The position numbers and the translations under genes were made by a program. The notes beneath the pieces were generated by a model. The model was not told the origin of the DNA, did not search any database, and saw only the letters and a program-made list of their open reading frames with translations. Below, piece after piece: positions 53,274 through 61,619 of a DNA stretch of 64,000 nt; within the stretch, counting starts at the first letter, position 1; every line of letters begins with the position of its first letter. This DNA comes from Pseudocoprococcus catus (GTDB lineage: Bacteria; Bacillota; Clostridia; Lachnospirales; Lachnospiraceae): the NCBI RefSeq assembly GCF_019734885.1, contig NZ_JAAXCM010000005.1, positions 96,856 through 160,855 on the forward strand. Direction: 5' to 3'.

Positions 53274-53960
53274 TTAAATGTAGCTATCACAAAATTTCTC
53301 CGCCGAGGCTGCCATAAACCGCTCCAATGATCCAAGTTCAAAGACCTGTATTCTCTTCTCGTCGCCGGCATGGCATTCCTTCTTCAAATGATCCAGTTCT
53401 CTGCAGATCATCTGCATATCCTGCAGGTTAACTTCCTCCGGCGGCGACATCGGAATGCTCTGCCATTTTGGTACTCTGAGGTGATATTTATGAATAAAGT
53501 AACCGTTGAGTTTTGTGTAATCTCCATAATAATAATCAACGGAGAAAAACCGACTCACCGGCACACACTTCTGAAGCCGTTTGATCTCCACTTCCGCAAT
53601 ATGGGTTTTCCTATATTCCGGTTCCCCGGTACAGCCATAAAAGGCCATGACTGTCGGCCAGTATTCCGTTACATAGCGGGCATCCAGATGCAAATGCGCC
53701 AGATAGCCAAGCATCACCGGCTCATTCAACCGCTGTCCGTATTTATCTGTAAAACGTGCCAACTCCGGTCCCAGTGCCAGACATTCCAGCTTATCCGGAT
53801 CCCAGAAATGTGAAAAACACTTTTCCCCTTTTAATCTGGTATCCGGAAGCAGGGTACCCGTAAGAAAGGCCTGCTCAAAGGCATCATCAATTTGCCTGAG
53901 CTTACGCATCTTGTCCAATATCAATTCCGCCTCTGCCAGATGAATCACATATCCCGGCAT
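53274..53960 (-). CDS. Zinc-dependent phospholipase C-like protein
   Basis: 228 residues, mostly helical. The pattern MPGYVIHLAEAELI, GTLLPD, CFSHFWDP, and GYLAHLHLDARYV spaces His and Asp residues as in the zinc-dependent phospholipase C/S1-P1 nuclease-like fold (family Zn_dep_PLPC). No signal peptide is present, so it is probably cytoplasmic and not a toxin. The substrate is unknown. ATG follows GGAGGTGACAGG. Promoter at 54059-54088. Confidence 0.7.
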   Translation of the reverse strand: MPGYVIHLAEAELILDKMRKLRQIDDAFEQAFLTGTLLPDTRLKGEKCFSHFWDPDKLECLALGPELARFTDKYGQRLNEPVMLGYLAHLHLDARYVTEYWPTVMAFYGCTGEPEYRKTHIAEVEIKRLQKCVPVSRFFSVDYYYGDYTKLNGYFIHKYHLRVPKWQSIPMSPPEEVNLQDMQMICRELDHLKKECHAGDEKRIQVFELGSLERFMAASAEKFCDSYI

Positions 53961-54058
53961 CCTGTCACCTCCATTTTCGCAATCTGCCAGCCATCACCGT
54001 TAAAAATTTCTTTCCTTCTTCCTGTCCCACCCTTCAAAGTGCAGGACATCACGCATCT

Positions 54059-54088
54059 AGTATACCATTTTCAGCCTACCTGACACAA
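54059..54088 (-). promoter_or_regulatory. Promoter of the phospholipase C-like/dapF transcript
   Basis: Minus-strand TTGTGT (54088-54083), 18 bases, TATACT (54064-54059), about 100 bases before the first ATG. Confidence 0.6.
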
Positions 54089-54094
54089 GCCTAA

Positions 54095-54131
54095 AACATA
54101 GTGAAATGTTTATCGTCTTTTCACTTATGTT
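54095..54131. repeat. Inverted repeat between divergent promoters
   Basis: AACATAGTGAAA (54095-54106) and TTTCAC-T-TATGTT (54119-54131), twelve pairs with one bulge, placed between the phospholipase-C-like promoter and the promoter of the candidate RNA. It could be an operator or a hairpin in a longer leader. Confidence 0.4.
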
Positions 54132-54185
54132 ACAACTTTTACATAACTATGCTACACATTTTGACTTTATTTGTCACGAAACCTA

Positions 54186-54194
54186 TGCTATAAT
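54186..54194 (+). promoter_or_regulatory. Extended -10 promoter of the repeat-bearing RNA
   Basis: TGCTATAAT, the full TGnTATAAT form. TTGACT at 54161 is 22 bases upstream, too far for a normal -35. The predicted start site is near 54201. Confidence 0.65.
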
Positions 54195-54200
54195 TCAATC

Positions 54201-54500
54201 ATACAAAAGATAAAACTTCTACAAAACACCAAAGATAAAGCACTTTGCAATTGCCAAGAGAAACTCATTTAACCTTTTGAAACACCAAAGATAAAGACTT
54301 CTCATTGCAGTAAAATCTCACTCCTGATGATTCATTGCAAACCACAAAAGATTCATTGCAAGCTGCAAATGATTCATGAGCAAACACAAAAGATGAATTG
54401 CCAAAGACAACTGCTTTATCAAACTACCAAAGATAAATTTTTACATGCACAAAAGATAAACACCATGGCGTTTCCAACCGTCATGGTGTTTATTTTTTGT
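54201..54500 (+). ncRNA. Candidate small RNA with eight C(A/C)AAAGAT motifs
   Basis: An about 300-base transcript is predicted from the extended -10 promoter (54186-54194) and the terminator (54459-54497). It holds no credible ORF or ribosome site. CAAAAGAT, CCAAAGAT or close variants occur eight times: 54204, 54229, 54285, 54345, 54387, 54401 (CCAAAGAC), 54427 and 54450, mostly followed by AAA. A second motif, CATTGCA, recurs at 54303, 54333 and 54355, with GATTCATTGCAA twice. The body is A/C-rich and weakly structured, which suits multiple single-stranded binding sites for a protein or for another RNA. No known RNA family is recognised. Confidence 0.6.
54459..54497. terminator. Terminator of the candidate RNA, probably bidirectional
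   Basis: AAACACCATG.CG/CG.CATGGTGTTT, then ATTTTTTG on the plus strand. On the minus strand the same stem is followed by ATCTTTTG, so it may also end the hydroxyacyl-CoA dehydratase-like transcript. Confidence 0.88.
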
Positions 54501-54636
54501 AATATTCATGACTCACCGATGAGTCCTGCGCGAAATTCGGTTCTACTGTGCAGACCTGTTTCTTATTCAAATTTCTGCACTTCTATAAAGCCCTGTTGAA
54601 ATCATCCACCACATCCATTGTACCCACAATCTACCG
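54501..54636. other. Gap between RNA terminator and the dehydratase-like gene
   Basis: 136 bases with no credible gene or strong structure. It forms the 3' untranslated region of the minus-strand operon if transcription stops at the hairpin at 54459-54497. Confidence 0.5.
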
Positions 54637-56316
54637 CTACTTATCTAATCCAAAAAGTGCCGCACCCAGGGCACCCACAATCTCCGGTTCCTTGCAGATA
54701 AAGAGTTTGCTTCCAAGCTTTTCCTCCACTGCTTTGACAACACCGGGATTTTTGGCAACACCGCCGGTCATCATAAATGTCTCATTTAATCCGACACGTT
54801 TCAACAAGGAATAAGATTTATTGGCAATGGCTTTATGCAGGCCATGTGCGATATCCGCTTTTTCTTTATTTAAAGCAATCAGAGAAATGACTTCCGATTC
54901 CGCAAAGACAGAGCACATGCTGCTGATATCAATATCTTCCTTCCATTTCAGGGATTCCGGTCCCATTTCACTGATATCCATTTCCAGAGTTCTTGCCATC
55001 ATCTCAAGGAAACGACCTGTACCGGCAGCGCATTTATCATTCATAACAAAATCCACCACTTCGCCGTTTTCATTCAACCGAATGGCCTTGCTGTCCTGGC
55101 CGCCAATATCGAGAATCGTCCGCACATCCGGATTAAAATAGTGTGCGCCCCGTCCGTGACAGCTGATTTCTGTCACATTTTCATCCGCAAAAGGAATGCT
55201 GACACGACCATAACCTGTGGACACGATCAGAGAAATATCTTCCCGCTTTAATCCGGCTCTCTCAAGAATTTCCGCCAGAATTCTTTCCGCACTCTCGCCG
55301 CTTTTTGCCCCGGTACGGACAACGTCAAAAGCAACGATTTCTTTATTTTCATTCAAAATAACAGCATTGGTTGATGTCGAACCGCTGTCAATACCAAGTA
55401 CATACATTTTTCCATCCTCCGCTTTTTTCAGACTCTTTTTGCCAATAGAGGCGCCCTTCGCAATTTTCAGAGATTCAATAAAAGCCTCCACTCTCGTTCG
55501 AATCTGACCCTCACACTGCTTTGTGGCATCCGTTTCCACCATCAGAAGCGGGATATCCAACCGCTGCTTCAGATTCGTGTATTCATAGGCATAATTGTCA
55601 CAAAACTGCACTGTATGATAAAGAATACCGTCCAGACGGTCCTTGAAGCCTTCCATATAATTCTCTCTGTTGACCGCCTTTACCATACGAAGACAAGGCA
55701 CCTGATTTAACAACTGCCACGCATAAGCCTGCAGCAGATTGTCCGGTTCTACATGAAATTCCCGCTTAAGACCTGTACAGGTCATATCAAACAAAATATC
55801 CACGCCTCTGTTTTCCAACAGATCAATAATGCCCTTACTGCACCTGGCCCCCATCAGACCGATATGCACGGAAGCCTTATTTTTCGGTGCGGTTCGAAGG
55901 TTCTGCCCTGCCTCACGGCGTTCCAGCAATTGCTTTAACACTGTCTCATCAAAAGTTTTCCCCGAAAAAGCTTCATAGGCATGCACCATATCCAGAATAT
56001 TTTTGCGGTACATCTCTGTAGAAAAATCATTTACTTTTCTCGGCACATCCAACAGATACAGGAATTTATCCGGACACTGCTGTTTCAGCACATCGTACAG
56101 ACGTCGGATGCTGTCACAGCATGTGGTGAGAACAACTCCTTCATAATCTCCGGCCAGCACATCCTCCAGCACTGACTTGGTAAATGAGCAGATATTCGGA
56201 TGCATCAATGTATCTGCCTGGTTGAAATTGGTCACTTCCGGCTGAATTCGTCTGATTTCGACACCCATGGCCTCAAAAACTTCCACCGGTGTATATTTAC
56301 ATACATATCCAATCAT
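54637..56316 (-). CDS. Fusion of 2-hydroxyacyl-CoA dehydratase-like subunit and its ATPase activator
   Basis: 559 residues. Residues 1 to about 290 are a HgdB/HgdA-like Fe-S subunit (C6, C43, C66, C67, C239 are candidate cluster ligands). Residues 303-559 are an ASKHA activator (HgdC/BadF type): GIDSGSTSTNAV, DIGGQDSKAI (403-412), C429 in KCAAGTGRFLE and C468 in SSMCSVFAESEV. C429 and C468 are 39 apart, as are the cluster-binding C127 and C166 of Acidaminococcus HgdC. The activator uses ATP to push an electron into the partner at very low potential. It overlaps the partner gene's stop by one base (TGATG). Confidence 0.9.
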   Translation of the reverse strand: MIGYVCKYTPVEVFEAMGVEIRRIQPEVTNFNQADTLMHPNICSFTKSVLEDVLAGDYEGVVLTTCCDSIRRLYDVLKQQCPDKFLYLLDVPRKVNDFSTEMYRKNILDMVHAYEAFSGKTFDETVLKQLLERREAGQNLRTAPKNKASVHIGLMGARCSKGIIDLLENRGVDILFDMTCTGLKREFHVEPDNLLQAYAWQLLNQVPCLRMVKAVNRENYMEGFKDRLDGILYHTVQFCDNYAYEYTNLKQRLDIPLLMVETDATKQCEGQIRTRVEAFIESLKIAKGASIGKKSLKKAEDGKMYVLGIDSGSTSTNAVILNENKEIVAFDVVRTGAKSGESAERILAEILERAGLKREDISLIVSTGYGRVSIPFADENVTEISCHGRGAHYFNPDVRTILDIGGQDSKAIRLNENGEVVDFVMNDKCAAGTGRFLEMMARTLEMDISEMGPESLKWKEDIDISSMCSVFAESEVISLIALNKEKADIAHGLHKAIANKSYSLLKRVGLNETFMMTGGVAKNPGVVKAVEEKLGSKLFICKEPEIVGALGAALFGLDK

Positions 56317-57593
56317 CAGTCCTTGTCCTCCTCAATATTGTCAATCAACTCCAGAAATGCCTGCAGACGCGTCTTGATCTGTCCGTCATGACTGTTTCTT
56401 CGATCCAGGGCATCTCCGTCAAGAATCAGCATCGGTACATTTTCCTCACGCATGGCTTCCTTTAAAAGCATCACGCCGCCGGAGGACTGCTTGCAGCCCC
56501 AGTGGCAGAAATGAATCACCGCATCCGACTGAAATTCTTTGACAAGATGACGTATCATCTCAACCTTTCTCTCATACGGGCCATTATAAATATTCAAAAT
56601 CATCTTTTTTGCCAGTGCTTCCAGAGGATGTGCCGCATCCAACGGTTCCATGTAATCCAGATTCAGATCACAGGCCTGAATGTAGTATTTCTCCTGATAA
56701 TTCATATATTGCTGTAAAGTTTCCTGATAGTAAGGCATCAGATGTACCCACAAAATGCCTTTTCCATCAAATTCCGGATAAGTTTTGACATCCTCAGCCA
56801 GACATTTAAAGAAATCCAGTGTTTCCTGAGTGCCGATATTCAAATGTGAGGCAAACAGCATATACAGATCCAATGTCATAGTATTTGGATAATATCTGTG
56901 CTTCTGTTCTTTCAAAAAGGCTTTGTAATATTCTTTTGATTCATTTTCACGTTGGATTGCCGCCTGCAGCTCATTCATATCCAGCATCTGCCCGGTTTTT
57001 GTCTCCAGCAATTCAATCAGCTCCTGAAGCTGTCCCACCACATAACGCTCTGCTTCCGGTGAGTAAGTATTCGGAATATCCAACACATAGCTTTCCACCT
57101 GATGTTTCTGCTCCATATGCCGAAATGTGTTGATATTGCCGTCGCAGATCATAGAAGTGGTCACTGACATAGCCGCCTTTGGCAAGACACCAGAATCCAC
57201 ACCACCGATAAAATTCTTATGATAAGAACAAAGTGTAGAAGCGATGCCCTCATTCTGTGCATAATCAATCAGATAATCCTCTATTTTAAAGCCAGACATA
57301 AAAGAAGACAAACACTCCATAGACACACACTGCAGACCAAAGCATTGCATAATCTCCACCGGGGCAAAAATATTCGTCCAACAGGATTTCTCCGGATGAT
57401 CCAGTGCCTTCAGCACACTTTTCATAGCTAAATGTGTCAGCATCCGGAAAGCTTTCGGCATCTCTTTATTCGGAAGCAGTTTGGTTCTGGCATTCTCCGC
57501 ACGCAGTCCCAGCCGAATCATAGAGCGCGCACGTTCAGGCTTTACACCTGCTTTATCCTTGATTAATTCGCCATATTTTTTAACGTAATCCAT
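56316..57593 (-). CDS. 2-hydroxyacyl-CoA dehydratase / double-cubane-type subunit
   Basis: 425 residues of the BCR/HAD-type Fe-S family. Cysteines in SCWTNIFAPVEIMQCFGLQC, TLCSYHKN, MICDGN and HWGCKQSSGG are candidate cluster ligands. It pairs with the fused activator protein. Known relatives dehydrate 2-hydroxyacyl-CoA or reduce benzoyl-CoA; the double-cubane cluster proteins of similar size reduce small molecules instead. No CoA-transferase or acyl-CoA dehydrogenase is nearby, so the substrate is open. ATG 57593 follows AAAGGAGTTTGT; a 13-residue longer start has no ribosome site. Confidence 0.85.
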   Translation of the reverse strand: MDYVKKYGELIKDKAGVKPERARSMIRLGLRAENARTKLLPNKEMPKAFRMLTHLAMKSVLKALDHPEKSCWTNIFAPVEIMQCFGLQCVSMECLSSFMSGFKIEDYLIDYAQNEGIASTLCSYHKNFIGGVDSGVLPKAAMSVTTSMICDGNINTFRHMEQKHQVESYVLDIPNTYSPEAERYVVGQLQELIELLETKTGQMLDMNELQAAIQRENESKEYYKAFLKEQKHRYYPNTMTLDLYMLFASHLNIGTQETLDFFKCLAEDVKTYPEFDGKGILWVHLMPYYQETLQQYMNYQEKYYIQACDLNLDYMEPLDAAHPLEALAKKMILNIYNGPYERKVEMIRHLVKEFQSDAVIHFCHWGCKQSSGGVMLLKEAMREENVPMLILDGDALDRRNSHDGQIKTRLQAFLELIDNIEEDKD

Positions 57594-57666
57594 ACAAACT
57601 CCTTTGATATTAAAAGTAAAAATACTTTTCATATGGTAGCATGTTCACTAAGTAAAGTCAATGGTG

Positions 57667-57712
57667 CAAAAAGGTACCCATGATTCGCTTTTTCGCAAAT
57701 CACAGGCACCCT
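57667..57712 (-). terminator. Terminator of the 57746-58360 gene
   Basis: Imperfect stem GGTGCCTGTGATTTGCG/CGAATCATGGGTACC, then TTTTTG on the minus strand, 34 bases after the stop. Confidence 0.7.
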
Positions 57713-57745
57713 GTCACTTTTATATATTCTGTTGAATCTACACGA

Positions 57746-58360
57746 TTAAGCCGCTTTTTCTCCAATAAGTGCTGCAATGGCTTCTTCCAGTGTACCGCCT
57801 TCAATTTCCAACGGAACCCCCGGTGTCGTCGTCATGCTGATGCCGCAACCTTTTGTCTGAAGCCACTGACAATCTCTCTCAAGTCTATCCACATCCAGTG
57901 CCAGAATATCCAGAACCATCCTTGCCTTATTCCCTTCTGTCTCAACATAATCCGTATATTCTGCCTGTTTCACTTCAACACTTTCGCCTGTTGTCACATC
58001 GAGCTTCATGCCGGAATAAACAGGTATCATCTTCACATTCTCACACTCACTGAGCATCCTTCTGTACTCTCTCTCCGACTTCCTCAATTCATCTGTCTGG
58101 GCTCTGAACTTCTTCAGCGTCTCCATATCATCCAGATTATTGTATCTGTCATCTTGTGTTCTCTTGTGGATTTCTTCCCTTGCAATCTTCAAATTCATCT
58201 TGATTGATCTTGCTCTAATCTCATCTCTGTAAAGCTGCTTCAGATACTCTGGCTTTGTGATGAATAAAATAGAATTGCCGTCGATGAAAATACTATCCAA
58301 TGTATTCTGACCTGTTAACATATTGTTCACTGCTATATTCTGTAAATTGACTTTAATCAT
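57746..58360 (-). CDS. Conserved-looking protein of unknown function
   Basis: 204 residues, no signal peptide or membrane helix. A basic, helical middle part (about 55-115: RDEIRARSIKMNLKIAREE, FRAQTDELRKSEREYRR) is likely coiled coil. The C-terminal part has a short beta pattern and LEEAIAALIGEKAA. I do not recognise the family. ATG 58360 follows GGGAGGTACGATT; a 54-base extension upstream has no ribosome site. It is transcribed alone from an extended -10 promoter. Confidence 0.7.
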   Translation of the reverse strand: MIKVNLQNIAVNNMLTGQNTLDSIFIDGNSILFITKPEYLKQLYRDEIRARSIKMNLKIAREEIHKRTQDDRYNNLDDMETLKKFRAQTDELRKSEREYRRMLSECENVKMIPVYSGMKLDVTTGESVEVKQAEYTDYVETEGNKARMVLDILALDVDRLERDCQWLQTKGCGISMTTTPGVPLEIEGGTLEEAIAALIGEKAA

Positions 58361-58456
58361 AATCGTACCTCCCGCATTTACTACATTGTGATTTTTATTC
58401 AGTAGATATTGCATAGAAGTAATGGCCGTTACTTATGTATCTTTTTCTGTACAATC

Positions 58457-58465
58457 ATTATAGCA
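58457..58465 (-). promoter_or_regulatory. Extended -10 promoter of the 57746-58360 gene
   Basis: TGCTATAAT on the minus strand, about 96 bases before the ATG; the same nine-base sequence as the candidate RNA promoter at 54186. Confidence 0.55.
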
Positions 58466-58766
58466 CGATTCCAAATACACGGAACACCTGATTTACCCAA
58501 ATCATACACGACCCTTAAAATGTCTATTGTTGACACTCCGTCAGACAATGTATTCAAATAAATACAATTTATTTGAATTTTACTTTCTCTACAACTTCAC
58601 ATATCGCTGTAAATTCAACATGAATAAGTCAAGTTGTCATTTCATATGTTACATTCTTCCTCGATAAAATTTTACCACTTGTGTCTAAAAAAAAGACGTT
58701 CTGCAAATTTTGTAACAAATACGGCTTGTGATACCTTTATTTTGAACAATCGTTTCCGGACATAAA
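58466..58766. other. AT-rich intergenic region with a perfect palindrome
   Basis: About 300 bases with no credible gene. It contains ATTCAAATAAAT-aca-ATTTATTTGAAT (58552-58578), a perfect 12-bp hairpin with a three-base loop, next to TTGTTGACACTCCGTCAGACAA (a looser dyad, 58527-58548). No T-run follows, so the first is not a clear terminator; it could be a regulator site. Confidence 0.5.
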
Positions 58767-58812
58767 AAAAGCACCGCCCCCACAGCTCCTATGTCTGCAA
58801 AAACAGTGCTTT
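58767..58812 (-). terminator. Terminator of the tRNA-Lys gene
   Basis: AAAGCAC/GTGCTTT with an inner pairing TGCAGACATAGGAGCTG, then TTTTTTT on the minus strand, five bases after the tRNA end. Confidence 0.8.
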
Positions 58813-58816
58813 TGAT

Positions 58817-58888
58817 GCGCCTTCAGGGGCTCGAACCCTGGACACCCTGATTAAGAGTCAGGTGCTCTACCAACTGAGCTAAAAGCGC
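58817..58888 (-). tRNA. tRNA-Lys (anticodon CTT)
   Basis: 72 bases folding into a full cloverleaf: acceptor GCGCTTT/AAGGCGC (one G-U), D arm GCTC/GAGC, anticodon arm CCTGA/TCAGG with loop CTCTTAA (anticodon CTT), TYC arm CAGGG/CCCTG with TTCGAGC. CCA is not encoded. It reads AAG lysine codons. It is transcribed singly from the promoter at 58929-58957. Confidence 0.97.
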
Positions 58889-58928
58889 TTACCCATCGTC
58901 CGAAGTGATTACCTCAGCGACGCTATTA

Positions 58929-58957
58929 ATCTTACCGCATAAATCATGTTTTGTCAA
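58929..58957 (-). promoter_or_regulatory. Promoter of tRNA-Lys
   Basis: Minus-strand perfect TTGACA (58957-58952), 17 bases, TAAGAT (58934-58929), about 40 bases before the mature tRNA. The following A/T-rich tract (58960-58992) could serve as an UP element. Confidence 0.75.
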
Positions 58958-59034
58958 CATGTTTTTTTAAATTTTTTTAATTTTTTTCAAATAAAGTTTT
59001 CAATCTGTTTTTAGTAAAAATTTAACTTTTCATC

Positions 59035-59064
59035 TTGTATTTAGGTCACCATAACGCATATAAT
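59035..59064 (+). promoter_or_regulatory. Promoter of the AI-2E-family gene
   Basis: TTGTAT (59035-59040), 18 bases, perfect TATAAT (59059-59064), with a leader of about 70 bases before ATG 59144. Confidence 0.6.
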
Positions 59065-59143
59065 AAAAACAGTATCTTTTGATGGCCAAACCAATCCGTC
59101 CCGATGGCTGGCCCTGCATTTTACCGGAGGCGAAATACACACT

Positions 59144-60481
59144 ATGACTTTACCTGAACACACCCAGAAGCCCTCTTCTAATTCCAGCCAAAATTCCGGC
59201 AGGAAAAAGAAGTTTGAATCTAATAATAAATATTTTTCCATATGTACGTATGCTGTAGCCACATTCACCATCTGCCTGATTATTTTTAAGTTTATCAATA
59301 ACTGGCGGGATGCCCAGAAATACACAGCTTCTATTTTATCAACGCTGTCACCTTTTCTGATCGCGTTTTTGATCGCCTATTTTATCAATCCGCTGGTCAA
59401 CAGGATTGATAAGCTTCTTTTCAGCAGGTCACAAAACGAGAAATTTGCCAAATTACATAAATTTCTTTCGCTCCTGCTGGCTTATGTCATTGTCATCGGC
59501 TTTATTGCCCTTGTTCTGACTTTTGTGATTCCCCAGATTGTTGAAAGTATTATGCAGCTGATCATGCAGTCTTCCTCTCTGTATGACACCATCATGAACG
59601 GTTTGAATTCTCTGAATGAGCGCTATCCGAATATTGACTTTGCATATATCATTGATACGATCAATAATGCCCTCCCGAATGCAATCAGTTCCGTCCAGAC
59701 AGTGATGACTGACATCGTTCCTATGATCTATAATGCCGGCAGATCCATTATCAGCTGGATCATCAATATCATTCTGGCTTTTGTGATTTCATGTTACCTG
59801 ATGTCCAGCAAGAAGTGCATTATCCATGGCATGAAACGTATTATTTATGCATTCTTTGACCAGAAGACCGCCTACAAGGTCATTTTTACCATCAAAGAAT
59901 GCAACCGGATATTTGGTCAGTATATCATTGGCAAGGCTCTGGATTCCCTTATTATCGGCATTATCTGCTTTGTTCTCATGTGCATTCTCAAACTGCAGTA
60001 TGCCCTGCTCATCAGCATTGTTGTCGGTATCACCAACATGATTCCTTATTTTGGACCTTTTATCGGAGCTATTCCGGGGCTTATCATTTTACTGATCATC
60101 TCCCCAAAACAGGCTTTAATCTTCCTGATTCTGATCCTTCTGCTTCAGCAGTTTGACGGAACCATCCTTGGTCCAAAGATTCTCGGAGACTCCACAGGTC
60201 TTTCACCGATATGGATCATCTTCGCCATTACCGTAGGAGGGGCCACAGGCGGTGTCATCGGTATGTTCTTAGGTGTCCCGATCACTGCCGTTTTAGTTTA
60301 CCTGATGAATCATATTTTTGATTACATGCTCTACAAAAAGCACCTGCGGTCTGATCTGACCAATGTAGAGATTCCTGACATCAACCCTGAGAATGTCTTT
60401 ATTCCAAAGGATTTCTCAGACCGGAAGGATTCATCTGAAGATATCACTTCAAACAGTCCGAAAGACCCGCAGCAGCATTAA
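59144..60481 (+). CDS. AI-2E family (YdbI/TqsA-like) transporter
   Basis: 445 residues with a hydrophilic N-terminus, about seven to eight hydrophobic helices and the family hallmarks PFLIAFLIAYFINPLV near the start and GPFIGAIPGLIILL with QQFDGTILGPKI in the C-terminal half. The C-terminal 40 residues are polar and Ser/Asp-rich. Members are permeases; some act as Na+/H+ antiporters, others are linked to AI-2 export, and the substrate here is open. The ribosome site GGAGG lies 13 bases before the ATG, longer than usual. Confidence 0.88.
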   Translation: MTLPEHTQKPSSNSSQNSGRKKKFESNNKYFSICTYAVATFTICLIIFKFINNWRDAQKYTASILSTLSPFLIAFLIAYFINPLVNRIDKLLFSRSQNEKFAKLHKFLSLLLAYVIVIGFIALVLTFVIPQIVESIMQLIMQSSSLYDTIMNGLNSLNERYPNIDFAYIIDTINNALPNAISSVQTVMTDIVPMIYNAGRSIISWIINIILAFVISCYLMSSKKCIIHGMKRIIYAFFDQKTAYKVIFTIKECNRIFGQYIIGKALDSLIIGIICFVLMCILKLQYALLISIVVGITNMIPYFGPFIGAIPGLIILLIISPKQALIFLILILLLQQFDGTILGPKILGDSTGLSPIWIIFAITVGGATGGVIGMFLGVPITAVLVYLMNHIFDYMLYKKHLRSDLTNVEIPDINPENVFIPKDFSDRKDSSEDITSNSPKDPQQH

Positions 60482-60493
60482 TTGAAACCGAAC

Positions 60494-60548
60494 ACCAAAG
60501 AAGCAGTAAAGACCGAGGGAATCACCTTAATCTTTACTGCTTCTTTTA
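60494..60548. terminator. Bidirectional terminator
   Basis: AAGAAGCAGTAAAGA/TCTTTACTGCTTCTT stem (15 bp) between the convergent permease and aldo/keto reductase genes, followed by TTATTTTTTA. Confidence 0.88.
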
Positions 60549-60552
60549 TTTT

Positions 60553-61497
60553 TTACTGTCTATAACACTTTATTGCTTTATTTAGGCAAATAATTTCTTC
60601 ATCCATCAGATTCCAGTTCAATCCGGCACAGTTCTCCTCAACCTTGCGGCGGCTCTGGGCCCCGGTAATACAGGATGAGATAAATTCCTGCTGCAATGTC
60701 CAGTTGACTGCAATCTGCGCCAGAGGAACATTTCTCTCAGCAGCAATGGCATCCATCACCTTCAGCAATTCCATCACCTTCGAAAAAAGAGGTTCTCTGA
60801 AATACGGATAAAAGCGGTTTCTATTGTCCGTCTCGCCAAATGTCCGGATTTCCCGATAATCGCCTGTCAGAATACCTCCGCCCAGTGTACCGTAAGTCAT
60901 GACTCCCATTCCCCGGTCAGCAGCCCATCGGATGGTTTCCTCATTATCACCATCTAACATAGAATACTGCGGCTGATAAGCTTCAATCTCACAATACTTC
61001 GATGCTTCTTCTATCTGCTCCTTTGTAAAATTGGAAACGCCGGCATGAAGAATCTTGCCTTCTTTTTTCAACTGTGCCACCGTACCGATGGTTTCCGCCA
61101 TAGATACATTCGGATCCGGCCAATGAACAAGATAGAGATCGATATAATCTGTCTGCAGATTTTTCAATGATTCCTCACACTGCCTGCGGATTAATGATTC
61201 GGAACCGCAGCGGATATACTTTCCATCCACATACTTATTACCGCATTTTGTCGCGATCACCACATCCTTACGGGCACCCAGATGATGCAGTGTCTCACCG
61301 ATATACTGTTCTGCTTTACCCGCATTATAAGCCGGTGCGGTATCAATAAAATTAATCCCGCAATCAAGAGCCGCCTTAATGGCATCCATTCGCTCCTCAT
61401 CTGAATGAGTATCCCATCCGGCCCCTCCGATTCCCCATGTACCAAGACAAATCTGTGAGACTTCCAGTCCCGTTTTTCCGAATTTCTTATATCGCAT
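60553..61497 (-). CDS. Aldo/keto reductase
   Basis: 314 residues, (beta/alpha)8-barrel NADPH enzyme. The catalytic residues are the Asp and Tyr in FIDTAPAYN, the Lys in IATKCG and the His in LVHWPD. The GMGVMTYGTLGGGILTG loop and the C-terminal ITGAQSRRKVEEN are typical of the YajO/GSP69 subgroup. The substrate is unknown. ATG 61497 follows GAGAGGAAAATC; the longer frame from 61530 lacks a ribosome site. An extended -10 (TGGTATAAT, 61594-61586) lies upstream. Confidence 0.92.
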   Translation of the reverse strand: MRYKKFGKTGLEVSQICLGTWGIGGAGWDTHSDEERMDAIKAALDCGINFIDTAPAYNAGKAEQYIGETLHHLGARKDVVIATKCGNKYVDGKYIRCGSESLIRRQCEESLKNLQTDYIDLYLVHWPDPNVSMAETIGTVAQLKKEGKILHAGVSNFTKEQIEEASKYCEIEAYQPQYSMLDGDNEETIRWAADRGMGVMTYGTLGGGILTGDYREIRTFGETDNRNRFYPYFREPLFSKVMELLKVMDAIAAERNVPLAQIAVNWTLQQEFISSCITGAQSRRKVEENCAGLNWNLMDEEIICLNKAIKCYRQ

Positions 61498-61619
61498 GAT
61501 TTTCCTCTCTTTCAATTTTCTCTGATTCATTGCCGCTGCTATTTACAAACAGGATGAAGAACTCCGCCCGTTTAGATATAGGTACATTATACCATATTTT
61601 CATTGATTTCTGCTTTTTT

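Noticed and set aside
54204..54460. CRISPR-like array formed by the C(A/C)AAAGAT copies
   Set aside because: Repeats are only 8-11 bases, irregularly spaced (14 to 60 bases) and no cas genes are present.
54508..54545. Hammerhead-ribozyme-like CGATGAGTCC...CGAAA
   Set aside because: The core would need CUGAUGA and a closed stem II; the bases between GATGAG and GAAA do not pair and the first core base is wrong.
54327..54599. 90-codon plus-strand frame over the candidate RNA
   Set aside because: It has no ribosome site, is low-complexity because of the repeats, and runs straight through the strong terminator hairpin.
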